Assembly (NCBI RefSeq): GCF_900496995.4 | Contig: NC_044006.1 | Location: forward strand, 23,582,214 to 23,646,213 | Length of the DNA stretch: 64,000 nucleotides | Origin: Aquila chrysaetos chrysaetos | Taxonomy: Eukaryota > Chordata > Aves > Accipitriformes > Accipitridae | Direction of reading: 5' to 3' | Part shown: positions 1 to 14,429 of the stretch, piece after piece | How the letters are laid out: every line of letters starts with the position of its first letter | Numbering within the stretch: position 1 is the stretch's first letter | Made by a program: the position numbers and the translations under genes | The notes under the pieces: model-generated | Databases searched by the model: none | What the model was told of the DNA's origin: nothing | The model's input: only the letters and a program-made list of their open reading frames with translations

Positions 1-3000
1 CGAAGGACCAGAGTTTCTTACTCTACCTGAGGATATCTATAGAGGATTCCTTATTTGCTGGGGTGGCATAAAGCTGTTATTGACAGGAATTTGGGATGCC
101 TGCTCCACTCATGATTAATGAGGCCACCAGTGAGTTATATTAGTCACCCTGGCATGACTGACACTTGGATTTTTACTGTGCCACACCACTGCCTCTTGTT
201 TGTGCCAAAGGATTTACAGGCACAAACCCTAACTCTGAGACTTTATTAAAGTCTGCTTTCTTAATCCCTCTACCTATACTGCTAATTTGTCTTAGCAGAG
301 ACCTAGGAGGGAAAATAAATATAAATGGTGCATTTTAAAATGTCTAAGCAACTCCCTAAAACAGCAGTTCTGTCAGTCAGTGTCATGATTTTAAAATCTT
401 GTTTTTTCAATCTGCCATGGTTGGAAACACGTGCTGTATTCCTCTGGAAAGGAGGATTTCTCAGACATCCAGTAGCAGAAAGCCTTCCTTTCAAGCGCTT
501 ATAACAATATATATCGATATCTGTTTCTTACAACTGTCACTGTTCGGGGGACTGAATATTGTACATACAGCAAAACCAGCCATAAGACTAATTGATTGAT
601 TGAATGGTTGATTTTTGAGTGGAAGCAGGATTTCATATTTGAAAAGGAAATTTTTGCTGTTGGTCAATGTGGAGAAGCTTAAAGGAAATTGGCTGAGGTA
701 TGAAATCTCAGATATATGGTCTCATTTACAAATAGATAAGTTTGTTCTAATTAGAGTCAAGATTTCCAGCTACGTAATCCCAGGGGAATTTGCAACCAAG
801 AAGTTGTTCTCGAGGAAAAGTCTTCTTAAGCAACCAAGGCCAAAGGCTGAGGTGATCAAAGGTGAAAGTTAGATTAAGTACAATTTAGCACCTGCTTTGG
901 CAGCTTACCACATGGGTATATGATAACCTCTTAGGGTATGAATACGTGCATGCATGTGTATTAAATACAGATATAAATCTGGGAATAAAGTCACTTTAAT
1001 ATTTAAAAGCTTGGCTCTACAGGATAATTACACTGCTATAAACCAAAGTGTTTAAAACTACTTGGACACTGTCCTCTGTGGATATCCTTACTCTGGAGTT
1101 GGCCATGTACTACGGGGCAAGTAGCTGGTAAGATTTTCCGCCACAGTCAGTTCTTAACTCTCTACCTCAGCTGTAAAAGACAGCTTAACTGATCTAAACC
1201 ACAGGCACAAAACATCTATTTATTTACACTGGCTGCTTCATTCCCACCACTACCTGGAGTTAGTTAAGGCTGAATCGAAAAAGCAACCACCAGTATCTAT
1301 GGAGATTGTTCAATAAACATATATTGCACCCACAGCCACAAACTCGTTTTCACTCAGGAGGGGAATGTGCCCAGGCAAGTGGGTCTAGGACCAGTCTTGA
1401 CATTTTCATTATGTTGAATAAAGAGAGAGGCTGAAGGGAGAGGTCGAAAAGCCTGAGGAGGTGGAAGTTATGTAAAAGCTGCTTCCAACTGTGTGTAAAA
1501 TGGTTAGCGACTCCGGTGTCATAACAGTTTGACACTGAGTTGGCAGTGTATGTGCTCCTGTATGCCAGTTTCTCATGGGGCAAAGGACAGCTTTCCTTGA
1601 ATTGCCAAGCCTGCTCCAGTGATCAGATATTATTGAAGAGGTGACAGGGGCTGGGATTGGCAGGGCTGGTTTGTTTTCAGAGGTATTAGAGGTATTATAT
1701 TCAGTTCCAAGTTAGTGACATCTGCTTGGACTCAGATCTCATGAGGCTCTTACTCCTGTATATTATTTACAGTGTACTTCTTTTTCAGGGGCAAATGTCT
1801 AAAGATTTTGTAGTTGGCTTTTTTTTGTAGAGAAACAGCTCTAGCATATAGAATAATCTCAGTGAAATGAAGGATGGAAATAGAGGCAAGAGGGGTTAGA
1901 AGAAGAGCAGCTAGGAAAATACCAAACTCAGCTAATAATAAAACAAAGTGTCCAGATGATTTCCTTTCTTTCTTTCCCTGGTGCCTTTTGCCAACAGTTA
2001 AATATCAAAAAAGGAGAGGGACCAAAACCTGTGATATGAACAGCTCCTCCCTGCTCCTCTACTAAACTTCAGGGAAGTTCAGCTCCAAACTTTGTAGCTT
2101 TCTCCTGTTTGATATTAAATAAAAATTCCTAGCATTCGCCAATGATTATATTCCTCAGCAAATCCATCTGCTGCTGTGCCGTTTCCATGGAGGTTGAGCT
2201 CATCAACTTTTGCACTATTTTGATGCCCATGCATGTTTTCAGCCAACTTGAAGGCACACCTGAGAAACCGTAAGGCCCCTTTCTTCAGGAAATCTTTTGT
2301 ACCATGATACCTGCACCCTACAGGGCTCACTGCAAGGCTGGGTCCAAAATCAGTAACTTCAGCTAGAGAAGAAGAATGGCCGTGCTAAGGTGGAAAGAGT
2401 TTAGCTAAAGACCCTATCCTTTGTTAATGTGCAAGCACAGCATGAACTTGGGAATGAAACTCAAAATCTGTATACTTCCCACCTACTCTCGTTACCTCAG
2501 GAGAGGACAAGTCTCAAGATGCCAAAAAACTGATGTGGGCTGTCCCTCCCCATGTTTGTTTATTGTGTGCTTTAGGGAATGGTCAGCCCACTGTCCTGGT
2601 CCCTGGCACCCCTGTGCTGCTCCGCTCAGCCCCCTCCGGAGCTCACTTCCCCCTCAATTTTGTCAGCATAATTGCACATGAAAGGGCTCTCTAACCCGAC
2701 TGTTGAAGTGATGAGAGCTACAAAAATAAACGTAGTACTGGAAGTGTTGAGGCTGACCCAGATTACTGTGACAGAATTGGGTTAGGGAGCACCTCCAACC
2801 TGCAGTTATGCTGGCAGATACGAAGCGGGGATAATGTTTAGCAGGGTGGAAAAGGACAGCTGGGGCATGGGGGTGCCCTGAAACTGGTTCATCTGAGGCC
2901 AGAAGAGCACATTAACCCCTGCTTTAAACAGCACCTGCTGTCAAGAGAGCATCTCATTTCTTAGCTGTGTGAACTCTTCCCTACAGTACAAGCATTCGGG

Positions 3001-5263
3001 AAGATTTTCAGTGACGACAGCAGTGAAGCTAAAAGAAGCAATGGAGAGAAAAAGAGGGACAGGGTGAGAAGCTGGTAAGAGGTGAAGGTTGTCCTTGCTT
3101 CAGGGTCAAGTCAGACGACTCTTCTGAACTACATACAAGCAAGAGAAAAGCCCCCTTCTTTCGCCAAAACTTTAGAAGGGGATGGGTTTTTTTCAAAACC
3201 AACAGAAGCTCCAGGCTAGAAATGAACTCTGCCATCTCAGCAAACACCTCTGAACCGAAGTCCACCCCTCACTCAGTATTAGCATTTCCCCTTCTCCTAG
3301 CACTTGCTACAGCAGCCACTTGAGTCAGTGCATGTCAGACCCTTTCACGTCTCTGCAGCCTGACTCTGGTCACATGCTAGAAAAGATTATTACAAAGATA
3401 GGAACAATCATTACAAAGAAAATAAGGTTCCAGTTTCTTGGAAACCCTCTTCTGTGGCAGGTTGTTAATCAAATGGTATCAGAAGTATTTTTTCACAGAA
3501 ATGGAGAAAAGGACAAAGCATCTGCACTTCTCATTTGGGATAGGCCTGGGTAAAGAGCAGGAAAACTGGGAGTGGAAAGTAACCTGACATCCACCAAGGT
3601 AAAACTATATGTCTTTGTAGAGAGAGGGCATATGTCAGATCTGTCCCAGAAGGTTAAGCTTAGGAGAGGAAGAGAAGATATGGAAGAAAAGGCAGAAAGG
3701 CTAGCTCTGTTTTTCAAGATACCTGGAGCTTTCCTGGCAGGGTGCCTCCGGTGAGAGAGGTGTCCTGCTCAGAGAGCCCTCTTCAAGGGAAGTCACCACA
3801 GGCAGGTGAGGTGGCCAGGAAAAAATCTTCCTCAGCACTGGAACAGAATTAAGACATGATATTAAGGGGAAGTTATTTGTGCCTGGTAAGCAAGTTGTAT
3901 TAGCTTAACAAAACCCTGCAATTATGCTACATATTCTGGACATCACCCACTGATGACCTCTCTGCTATTCCTCATGAATAATGTGTATATATGGTGATAC
4001 AAAGCACTCCTTTAATAGCAACATGAGACCAGTTTGAGGGCGTTGGTTTTGTAGCAACCCCTGGAAAGACTGGGCTCTAGGTCATATCGTAATATGGCCA
4101 CTACCCTATAACTGATTAAAAGCACCTCTTACTCTTAGCAGCACTCCCTCAGGTCTCGACTTTATGATTCAGGTAACAAGAGCAAGGTGATCAGAGATTA
4201 TTAATAGACATCACATCTAGCTGGAAGATGGGAAGCTGAGTGCAAACGTGAATGCCTCCCTTAAGTGAGTTTTGTCTGTGAGCTTGGAGAAAGGACTGAA
4301 GTGCAAGGGAGAGAGAGTCATTCTCATTTCCAGTAATATTTTATTGATTTACTTCACATAATGCAGTTCAATAACTCATCCCCCAAATAGATGAAACTTC
4401 AGCTCCATATAAATAGGTATTAATCTCAAGTAAATTACTGACGAGTCTTAATTAAGCAATAAGCTGGAACAGCCCATACAGTCAGGCTGATTAATGGCAC
4501 ACCTTGGACATGCAGAGGCCCAGGGAGGCCCACAGCAAAATAAAGTGCTTCCAGTCCACCGGTGGTGTGAAATTAATCAGCAGAACGGTAACTCCAAACC
4601 CACCCTCAGGGTATTGGCACAGTCAAGGGCTTGACTGTTGCTCCAGCCATGACCATGCAACTTCCAACTGTTCGTTTAAAAGAAAATATGGCAGAAACTG
4701 AGTCCCTCAGATTCTGCCAAAGCAGCAAGCCATGTGATTGCATCGCTGTTTGCATCTTTCTTATGCATCCAAATAAAATGTGCCAGTAAGAGCAGCAGAA
4801 GCACAGGAGAAGGTGTATAATGCAAGAAACTCACCAAGTAGAGAGATGCCTTTGCAAATCCCTGGAATACGCCGTGTTCTTCAGTGCAAGCCGAAAACAA
4901 TTCTGCACATTTCAGAGGGCATCGTTCCGATTTTGTTTATGGCGCTGTAAATTAGGAGGGACTCCATGGAGGTCAACAGAACTAAAAGAGTGTGAAATTG
5001 ATGTGAGGGAGAGAAGAGGGGGAAAAAAGCTCCGTATGTTTCTCTCCTTGCACACTAGCGTCAGAGTCTGCTTCCCGGTTTATCAAAGCATGCTATAGCC
5101 CTTTCTATTTCCCGCTAGAGAAGTAGACTATTAGCATACAGCTGCACCTCTTAGGAGAGCAAAACAGAAAGAACTCGAGTTTTGGTGGAGTGCTTTTCTG
5201 CTGGGTTTTTTTTTCCACAACAGGCAATATAAAATACACAGAAGAGGGAGACATGACAAAGCA

Positions 5264-5340
5264 GGTTTTCAGCTACAGTAATTCAGTGCAGCTTCATTGT
5301 AGTCAGTGGAATTACACTGATTTACAGTAGATGATAGTTA
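5264..5340. repeat. Possible ancient amniote interspersed repeat fragment
   Basis: The wording around 'gtcagtggaattacactg' followed by 'atttacag' resembles a very common old amniote repeat whose consensus speaks of a short 'caatggaattacac' core. The match is from memory, short and diverged, so this is a weak call. Confidence 0.25.
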
Positions 5341-8300
5341 ATTTACATCCGTCTCCCCCCACTCCTCTCTCCCCCTGGGTCCCAAGAGGTTGAAAGCAAG
5401 CACTGAAGAGAAAACAACACATAAGGCCAAAGAAATTAAAGTGGCAGAGAACCTTGCGGAATGACAATGCATCAATATTTAACAATGCAAAGACTATGTG
5501 CCAGAGAGGGAAAAGGGAGACAGAGGACGGTCCCAGGAAACTGGGAAAAGTTTCCAGTGGAAAAGGCATGGCAGCTGGACAGTTCTGAACTGCTAGCACC
5601 ACTTCTGAGCCTCTTCTGAGAAGGAGGGAAAGTACGTTTCAGTGAGTAAATGAGGGACTCCCACTGATTGCAGGTTCCCATACCATTCTTGCTCAGGGTC
5701 TTCCTAGTCTCCTGCATCCTGGGGCCCTGCATGCCTCCTTTCCCACTGTTCTCCCTCTGCCTCACCAGGATCCCTCCCTCCCACCACCACAGGACCTGCC
5801 TGGCATCTCCTTTGGGTTTTTTTCTGCTTTCCCCCTATGTCCTTCTCACCACTGATTTGGTGGGCTCTGCTTTCCTTAAGGCGGGAGGTAGGCGAAGAAA
5901 AGAGCCATTGGCCATTGATTATTAGCACTAAGGACTACAGCCCCAAGGATAACTGTCCATGCCGATTAAGTACTGACTGTGGCTACCAAATCACTTTCTA
6001 GATTAATAGCATTCTTCCTGCATGCTCTGTCCACCCTTCCAATCCAACTGGAAAAGTCCAGAGCAGGCTGGAAGCTTTGACAATAAAAACCAGATCTTTT
6101 ACAGGACTGTTACAAATAAAGCATTTGTTGGGAACAATTTCTCTGAATCAAATTAACACAGGAGGTTGCTACCTGGGGCAGCTGAGGAACAACCAGGTGA
6201 GTTGTTCTATCATGGCCTGCTTCTGACAGCAATAAGCTCTGGCTGAGGTGAGGTGGGCAGGCAGAAGTCAGCAACCTCTTCAACCACCTCCACTGAATCC
6301 AACACAGTGTAAGTCAGCTGGTCTTGAATGTGTCAGGATGCCCTGCTGATTCTTCTCCAAAATTCAGCACTTTGGGGTTTTTCACCCAAACACCAGAATA
6401 ACAGATTGCATGTTAGACCTCTTTTTTCTTTCGCTGTTCACTCCGCACTTCAGCTACCTTCTGCGCACACATGCACAGGCATATGCACAGCCCGTTTGAG
6501 CTGCTGGCAGTCCAGCTATATCCATCCTAGCAAAGCCCTCTAGGGCAGATGTAAAAAAAAGTGCTTTGGGTAGTTCACCTTTTAGTCTGGTTCACTGATG
6601 TAAACAAACCCTGGCAGGGAAAAAAAATGTTTGTTTTTATGCTCGATGTTGGTTTAACTGCAGCTGCCATAAAAATATAGCTGGAAATGTCACAGCAGAA
6701 TCACACCCTGACTGACAATGAAATACCAGCCAACGTTTCTAGCATAAATCTTGTGTAAAGAAAGTACTAAGGTTTAATTTCTAGGGCAAAGGGAAGCGGG
6801 CAGACCCACAGGCAAGAATTTAAAAGAAAAGAAAGAAGAAAGGCACCTTAGGAGAAAACAATTCTATTATTAAATAGATATTTGTTCATGTACATTAGCA
6901 GATAGTGCTGCATCCCATTAGCAGTCACTCTTAAAACAGTAAGAATTTTTCTGTCTGTTTAAGGCCTCTGGATAAAGCTGCCAATTGTTGAATGGAAAAA
7001 GCTCCAATGAAAATATTTAGTTTTGGCGGAGACAAGGCCACCTACAAGGCTTTCCATTTCCCTTTTTTCTCCTCGTTCTCCCTCTCCCAACCCCCTTGCA
7101 GCCATTAATTTACTAGCAGCAGCTGTGATTGTCTGAGATATGCAGAGAAGCATAAGACCATCCTGTGCCTCATGCCAATGCTGTTAGTTCAGGAATATTA
7201 CGGGATTATTTTTTAAGATGTTCCTCCTGTTGAATGCAAGGCTGGAATTGAAAAAAAAAAGGAACTTAAGAGGATTTTCATGCAGTGTGTTTGTTATTCA
7301 TTTTGTTGTTGCCACAGCATATGGGATTTGTGTGCATTTAAGATATCAACTTAACTATGTTCCCTTCACTTCATTACTTGTGTTTGCCAGCTGATGGGAT
7401 GCCAAGGTGAAGTAACTGAATCAAAGAAGGTTTAAAGTAAACACTATTTAGAATATGGGGCAAACAATGTAATACTAGCGAGGTGGCTAGAGAAGGGGGA
7501 GAGAAGGGGAGGAAAAGGGGTATCATGTGCCATTTTAATAGAGGGTGCCTCTCCAAAAGACTAATGAGAGGAGAAACCAGCTGTCCTGACAAAAATCATC
7601 TCAAACATTGCCAGAGACTTCTGTTGTCATCAGTCCCTTCTTTCAAAGGACTGCTGCACTCAGGTTTTATTTGGTGATGTCTTCTACTGTATTCTGAAAG
7701 GCGTTCCAATCATTAGTTATCCTTAGGAGGATAACTACAAATAAACTCCCGCATTGTGCCGTAGATTGTTTTTGTCCCATTTGCACTGTTTCTTTACCAG
7801 GTAGGCCACATCAGTGTACATCCAACAGATTTTGCCTTTCATCTTCTCATTCTCAGACTTTTTTCTTTACAGGTACCAAGAAGGTAAAGACTAAAAACTA
7901 GAGACTTGGTGTATAAGCACTGGCTACATACTCTGTGCCCTACCTCCTTTTTTTGGACAGCCCTATTGAGTTAGACCATGTTATTCCCACAGCAGAGTTT
8001 TGCCCAAGGGGCAAGCATGTGACATTACCTTCACTGTTTTCTCGTCAGGAAGGTAAAATCTGCTATCACACACCTATCTAAAATTTCATTTTTCGAGGAG
8101 AGTGACAGTGGTCAGTAGTAAATGTTTCAGAGAAAAGACTGAGATATTCTATTCTTGAAAATAATGAAATAACTTGGATCTTGAAGAACTGGCTTCTGTC
8201 AGGAACTCTCACTGGCTGCACTTCAGGCACTTCAAGGTTAGGGTCACTTATTTTCACTCTTTTAAACAACAAAACAATATTTTGTCTAGGGAACACACTA

Positions 8301-9199
8301 GTGTGGAGAATTCCGAAAAATTATCTCTTTATACCTCTTTCTCCCCTCCATCCAGATTTTGGAAATGAGAATATTTATTAACAGTGGCAAATCGGAAAAG
8401 ATATGGCCCAGTGAAGGGGAAAAGTCATTGTTACTCCTTGTGAAAATCTTTTTCTAACAAACAGTTTCAAAACTCATGGACCTACCAAGACAGCTTTCAT
8501 TCGAAAAGAAAGGGACCGGGGCTTCTGGGATCAGATAAATGTCACATAAAGCATGAAAAGCCAATGGCTGAGTTACCGTGCAAAGGCCAGATTTCAAAAT
8601 GGCTCACACGGCGCCCTCCAAGCCTTGCTGCCTTCCTCATCACTGCCCATAATAATGGCTTTAGCCTTAAAATGGCATCGGGAAACTGAGACCTCTGACC
8701 CCCCCTTTACAGCTGTGGGGGGTAGCACAGAGGATCAGAGCAGGGAGGAGATGGGTGCAGATCTCCCAAGTGCTTAGTTGGTGTCTCAACTCCAAGTGAT
8801 ACCCCATCCCCAAGACTCCTTTGAGTGGCACGTGTCACCCGACGGTCCCAGCTGTCACCGTGCCAGTCTGCCACTGGCTGTGCCCACACTGCAACTGTGC
8901 CCGGAGCACATGCCAGCGTACCTGCCCTTCTGCCGGCAAGGGTAATGACGGCGGGGAAAACGGGGGCAGCAGGGGCTTTGGCACATATTAGGAATCAAAC
9001 CACATAAGCAGGATCCCTGGAGTGTTTGTATGTTGGCTGCTAGCAAACGTTTGAGCCCCGGCAGTAACACAGGCACAGCTGCTGTCGCCCACACTGCTCA
9101 GAGTAATGTAGCAAATCACACCTTTGCTCTTCTCTGAGGCTTTTGGTCATCGCTCTTGAGTCACAGCCGCGGGGGCACTGGACAAGACGTTAGGAGACC

Positions 9200-9265
9200 C
9201 GACTGCACATGGCTTGAGACAGGTCCTTCCACTTCTGTGCCTCTGTTTCTCAAGGTTTTACAGCC
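9200..9265 (+). repeat. Possible MIR/CORE-SINE remnant
   Basis: The stretch with 'ggtccttccacttctgtgcc' followed by 'tctgtttctcaagg' resembles the MIR core segment (cacttaacctctctgtgcctcagtttc-like). It is short and diverged, with no visible tRNA-like head, so only a weak family call is possible. Confidence 0.3.
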
Positions 9266-10844
9266 CTAATAATTACTCCTACATTATTATTGAATCTTTC
9301 TGTTCTCCTGTTTACTGTACAGCTTACAAGGATGCTGTGTACTGCTCTCATGTAGTTTTATTTTATAACCTCTATTGTTTACAAAACCCCACTTAAAAGG
9401 CTGAGAATAAAATTTCTCTATTGATTTCTTTTCTTTTTCCATTTGGCGAACATTGATTTTTTTTCCTTGTGTTTTTAATGGAGCTTGAAATTAACATGAA
9501 TCTGTTTGTTCGGATCCCTGTTTGAATTAGTGCAGTTTTAGTAATAAAGTTAGGTAGCTGTTACCTTGGAAACAGAGCTCTGTTTTAGCAAACACTTTAA
9601 CAAATATTAGGGCCTACACAAACAGAAATAGTAAAACGAAATTCCTCGATAAGAGGTTGGTGGATGTTGGTAGTAGCCAGTACCTTCAACCCAGAACACG
9701 CTGCCTGCCTGATGGCAATAGTATAAAAAGTGCGTTAACTGGGGGGCTTTGGCTGTTTCACAGCATTCAAGTTTTTGCAAGTGCTTCTTTTCGCTTTTCA
9801 TCAAGCAGTGCCATGTTGTCAGTCAGCATTAAGGATTCGCTGCTTTTCGCTATCCCTTAATTGCCAAGCTAATCTGAACTACTTGGCTTAGCTGTGTGAT
9901 CCTGTAAAGGTGCAGGCGTACCTCTGATTCCACAGCAGTATAATATCCAAGGTACTGGGCACGATTGTCACGGCAAGATGGCCACAGGGAGCTGACGGTT
10001 AGTTGCAGGGATATACTATGCTGCTACAAATACACAGGTTTGAACAGTAGTCCACATACTCAGATATGTATTAGGCCTTATCTTCTGCAGAAGTGCAGGA
10101 GAGAGCCTCGAGACAAAAATACTGAAATGTATGTGACAGTTCAGAGAGTGGTGGTACAAACACACAGGCAGAATACATGCCACAGCCGAAATTGGAAAGC
10201 GGTTGTCCATATACAACAACTTCACTGGACAGAACAAGAGACGGAACAAACTGAGCCAGCCGTGTTAAGCTTTATCACCTGAAAATTGCTATTTACACCA
10301 GTTAGATAAGGTTCATTTTTCTTTAGTTTCCAGTAATATCCAACTGGTGCACCAGGATAGGACCACTCCCCCTCTTCCTCCCCCCTGAAAGAGGAAGCGT
10401 TTAACAAAGACCAAAAAAACCCCAGAACCGCAGAATTGTGTCAACACCTCCTGGAGAGGTATGATTCATGTGTCTCAGCCATGCTTGCTCAGTTTCCAAC
10501 TAACAATAAATAAAAATAAAATGCTGAAGGAGAGATGACGTGCTGTGCTGCTGAGGTTTGTTGGGTTCTGATTGTTTCTGGCTTCCAATATTAAAAAACT
10601 AAACTTGTAGCTTTGCAAAACACCAACTGGCTGGCTACTTATTTAGCTACGTGTATCTTTTGTGGACAGGCAGTAGAACAACGAAGGAAGGATAATGCTT
10701 AGTGTAACCTCAGCATTGATGCATATAGCATAATAGATGAGTAGCCACCGCATTTGAAGAGCAGTTCATGAAGCAAAGTAGAAAAGATGTGTGTGCAGGA
10801 TATAATTACAGCAGTAATGTAATAACATTCCATGTTAGATTATT

Positions 10845-10930
10845 AGGGGTCTATTCTGCCCTTGACATGCCTACATAACTCCCATTAATGTTAATTGAGG
10901 TTATGCACGTGAATCAGCAGCTGAGCAAAT
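10845..10930. repeat. Possible ancient sauropsid repeat fragment
   Basis: The phrase 'ctattctgcccttgacatgc', followed by 'taactcccattaatgttaat' and 'ggttatgcacgtgaatcag', resembles a widespread, diverged amniote repeat that I recognise only by its typical 'taactcccattgac' core. It has no coding content. Confidence 0.3.
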
Positions 10931-12463
10931 CACTAAATTAATTACATGTAAAGTACCTGTTTCATTTTTTTAAATCCACTGATGCGTTTGGCCAGTGCAA
11001 ATGCTTACAGTCCAGGAACGAACTACCACAGGGTGGTGGAGAAGGGATGTAAAAAAGACTGTGCAGATTTAAAAACCCCATTAAACAAAATTAAGTTTTG
11101 ACAAATAGGCAAGGGATAGTGGGAATATTAATTCCTGGACAGGGCTTCCTGTGCATTCTTCAGAAACCCTGGGGCTCTGTTTGAATAAGCTAGGAGAGAG
11201 ACTCTTGCTTTTCTGTAGCACCTCCTGCAGAGGAGGTTATCTGGAGCTTTTGTAAACAAAGGTGTTAAATACTGGCTCTGCAGGCAAAGGCGGCACCTAT
11301 TGTGAGTGCAGCCATAAGAGCAACGACAGGCTTGGATAAGGCATACAGCTACTATTTTTTTCTGGCTGGCAATCGCAACCCCCACTTCCTGTCCAGGAAT
11401 GCTTTGATCAAGCAGATGTGATGACAAGGATCAGTGTGATGACAAAGTCTTTGCACATGGTGGGAGAAGTTTGGGCTTGAAATTCAAAGCACATGTTTCA
11501 CTGAAGGGTCTCATTCTGCAAACACTTATCCCAGAGTTTGAAGGGTGGAGATTGTTATACAAGAAACCGAATCAACCTTCTCTTGCTCTTTCTTTGCCTC
11601 ATTTTTGGTTTAAGCCCCAGGAGCTCTTGAGCCTTCAGTTCTCCTGAGCTGCTAAAACTGGGTGCAAAGAACAGAAAGTGCTTCCTGGAGAAAGGCGGGG
11701 GGCAGCAAATTCCCCCCATCATCTGCACCTCTAATATTGCCTCCTTCTGATGCTATAATTAGAGCAGAGCTGGGTTGTCAGCCTTTTCCACAGCAGGAAC
11801 CCCCTGGAATCCCCTTCTCAGCTGGGCAGGATCTGGAAGGGATTCCCCCACCCGTTCAGCAACCTGAGAAGGCCCGGATGGCCGTAAAACCCTGGCACCT
11901 GTTTGTGATCCCCCACTGGGAGGGGGGACAACTGCCCCACATTCAGACTTCCCGAAATAGAGCAACATCTATGATAACAACCAACAGAGCCCCCCTCGCT
12001 ATAGATGAGAAAGGCTGCCTGAGCTTTTAAACCTTTGTTTTGCACGGAGTCAACAGCCTCTGTGGTTTTGCCTGGACCTCTCTGCAAGAGCAGCTTCTGG
12101 AGTGGCTTTAGTTACAGCGAGCTCCACTGCCCCCACAGATAGTTTGTGGCCCAGCTCCCCGTGTGTGGCGGGTGGCATTGGAGCATGTTGGACGTGCTTA
12201 GCCATGTCAAGAGGCCTGGCTTCAAAGAGTTACACTTACAGGCTCACTGCCTGCCTGACAGGCAAAGGGGAACTTAAGTTTCACTTCCAGACAGTGTGGA
12301 CCCAGCTGCCGAAGTAAAGTGAAGCTAACCCTGGTCAGCTGCGCTGCAGATGGGGTTGCCAATTTAATTATCAGTAGCATTACCTTCTGTAATTCTTAAT
12401 AGAGATTTATACCCATTTATTTGTAATAATTTGCACTTAGGAGTCCCTTGCCATCACTGGGGG

Positions 12464-12491
12464 TATAAAGAGGGCCCGCTGGCAGTATAAA
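12464..12491 (+). promoter_or_regulatory. Pair of TATA-box-like motifs
   Basis: Two TATAAA hexamers at 12464-12469 and 12486-12491 lie in a locally GC-richer setting (GGGTATAAAGAGG and GCAGTATAAATGAGG). They have the look of core promoter TATA boxes, but no first exon, conserved reading frame or CpG island follows closely. They may be chance matches in AT-rich DNA. Confidence 0.15.
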
Positions 12492-14429
12492 TGAGGTGAG
12501 CAATCGCCCAGGCTGGCAGAGAAAGGAGAGCAGTAAAATTGCAGCTTCAAGTGAGATCTCACCACGGTGGCCATGGCATCATCCCTGGCCTGCACTGGTT
12601 CAGTGGCAACAGCACAGCTATTTCTTCTCGAGCAATAATGAGCAGCCATGGATCTGCTGCCTTGGCGTCTGGCTTACCGCTGTCTCCCTCCCTCACGGAT
12701 GAAGACAGACAGCCTACACAGAAATTATGCTTCCCGGTGGCAGGGAAATGAAGGTGGGATGGAATCAAGGTGTCTAGAGACAAGACCGTGTTTCTTCCTC
12801 GCCTTTCCCTGCTCTTTGGTATGTGTCTCAATGTTGTCTTGGTGGAACCCCATCAGCAGGACTGTAGCAGCCAATGGTGGGGGCTGGGGAACTTGTGCTC
12901 AGTGCCTCAAAATGCTCAAGAGAGGTGATGCTTAAAGAAATTGCTCTGCTGCAGCAGAGGAACCCCAGTGCTGGCGAGATGGTCTCCTTTACCTTCCTCA
13001 CACCCTGCACTGCATACACTGCTGAGAAATTGGAAGATGTCATGGAGAAAGGACTGGTCTCTGCCTCGGAAAGCTAAAAAGCTACCACCTAAAAAAAGGT
13101 GAGAGTAGAAAACAGATATTCAGATGCCAAATAAGAATTTTGATGCTTAACTTCAGATGTTCATGTTTAATAACATAGATGTATGTATTTGCTTGAGAAA
13201 CAAAATGGCTTGTTCATCCCTTGGTTTTATTAAGTCTACAGAGGTCTCCAAAAAGCATTGAAGATTATGGAATTGGTATTTTAAGGAAAAGCAGACCTTG
13301 TGGACATAGGACTGGCTTTCTAACTATGTCTATGTTCCTAAGTGTTTAGCTCAAAATCTCAGTTGCTGCCCTCTTCTTTTTAAAAATACAATTACAACAC
13401 AAATAGAAAACAGCATGTGAAAATGCTCACCAGCAGGTTTCATCATGTTTTTAAAAGTATGGCTATCTTACTGTCCTCATTTCAGAATGGAGGGGACTGG
13501 CACTCCAGAGAAGCTGTGAGTAGTCAGGCAGCTACCAAATGACAGATCCATTTAAATGAGCTCCTGTCCCATACCGTATTGTGCAAGTTTCACCCCCTGA
13601 TGTGTGCATGGATCCTATTCCCATAGCAGGTCAGATTCAGAGATATCAGAAAACCTGTCACCTCCAGAATGACTTTTATGTCTCCAGCATGTAGTGCCTT
13701 TCTAAGACACCGCCTATGCATACAGGCTCAGTGTAAGTATACAAGGTCTAATGATCAAATAAATATCCCTGTATCAAACATCCAGTATTTGGAAATTTTA
13801 CTGTGCAATTCCACAAATACCTATTAATTGACCTAAGCTCTCCTGCACTTTATGACATATCATCACACCTTACTAGGGCCTTTCCTTTTGCATTACAGAT
13901 TGCACTTCAGCCTAAATATGCATCTCCAGTTCGTTTTTCATAATAAAAGTTCTGGCCCCATGTGTGCTGGGAGATAAGTGATAAGTAACATGAATAAATG
14001 GCAGGTCAGGCACAGCAAATAGAGCCAGCCAAATCAAAGAGAACTTGCAAGATTCAGACACTGATGATACCAAAGTTTCAACAGTGGCACACAGAATTGG
14101 GCTGTGCCTCCCTCACACCCCATGGGGCTGTTACAGAGGTTGCCACTGCAGCCAGTGGAGACTTTCACATAACCAAGTTTCCACCTAGTGTAGAATGATT
14201 GCAAGATACAGCCCATCACCAGTACCCTACTTCGGAAAGGGGAATCTTTTCCACTGTTTTTTCTTCACTGAATTTTAAGGCTGTCTTGCTAAGCCCTATT
14301 TTTGGTCTCTTTTTGGTCTCTTTTTGGGTGCTCCACAGGCAGTCCCCCATACTCCCCGCAGTTAACCTCCCACCCGTCCCCAACCCATCTGAGGGCCCTG
14401 ACTCAGCATTGCCCATCCATTAGGCCACT

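Larger units (their letters stand above)
1..14400. other. Intergenic (or distal intronic) non-coding DNA, no gene found
   Basis: I see no exon chain here. The open frames are short (mostly 60-120 codons), overlap on both strands and resemble no protein family I know. The DNA is moderately AT-rich, with scattered old repeat fragments (see the entries near 5264, 9200 and 10845) and some AT-rich blocks with TAATTA-type motifs (about 4330-4520 and 6840-7340) that look like possible conserved non-coding elements, although conservation cannot be judged from one sequence. If the CpG island at 14.4-15.2 kb is a promoter firing leftward, this block could be a first intron. Confidence 0.6.

Noticed and set aside
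11662..12030. 122-codon plus-strand open frame
   Set aside because: No family resemblance and no flanking splice or CpG signal. It is within the length expected by chance in this base composition.
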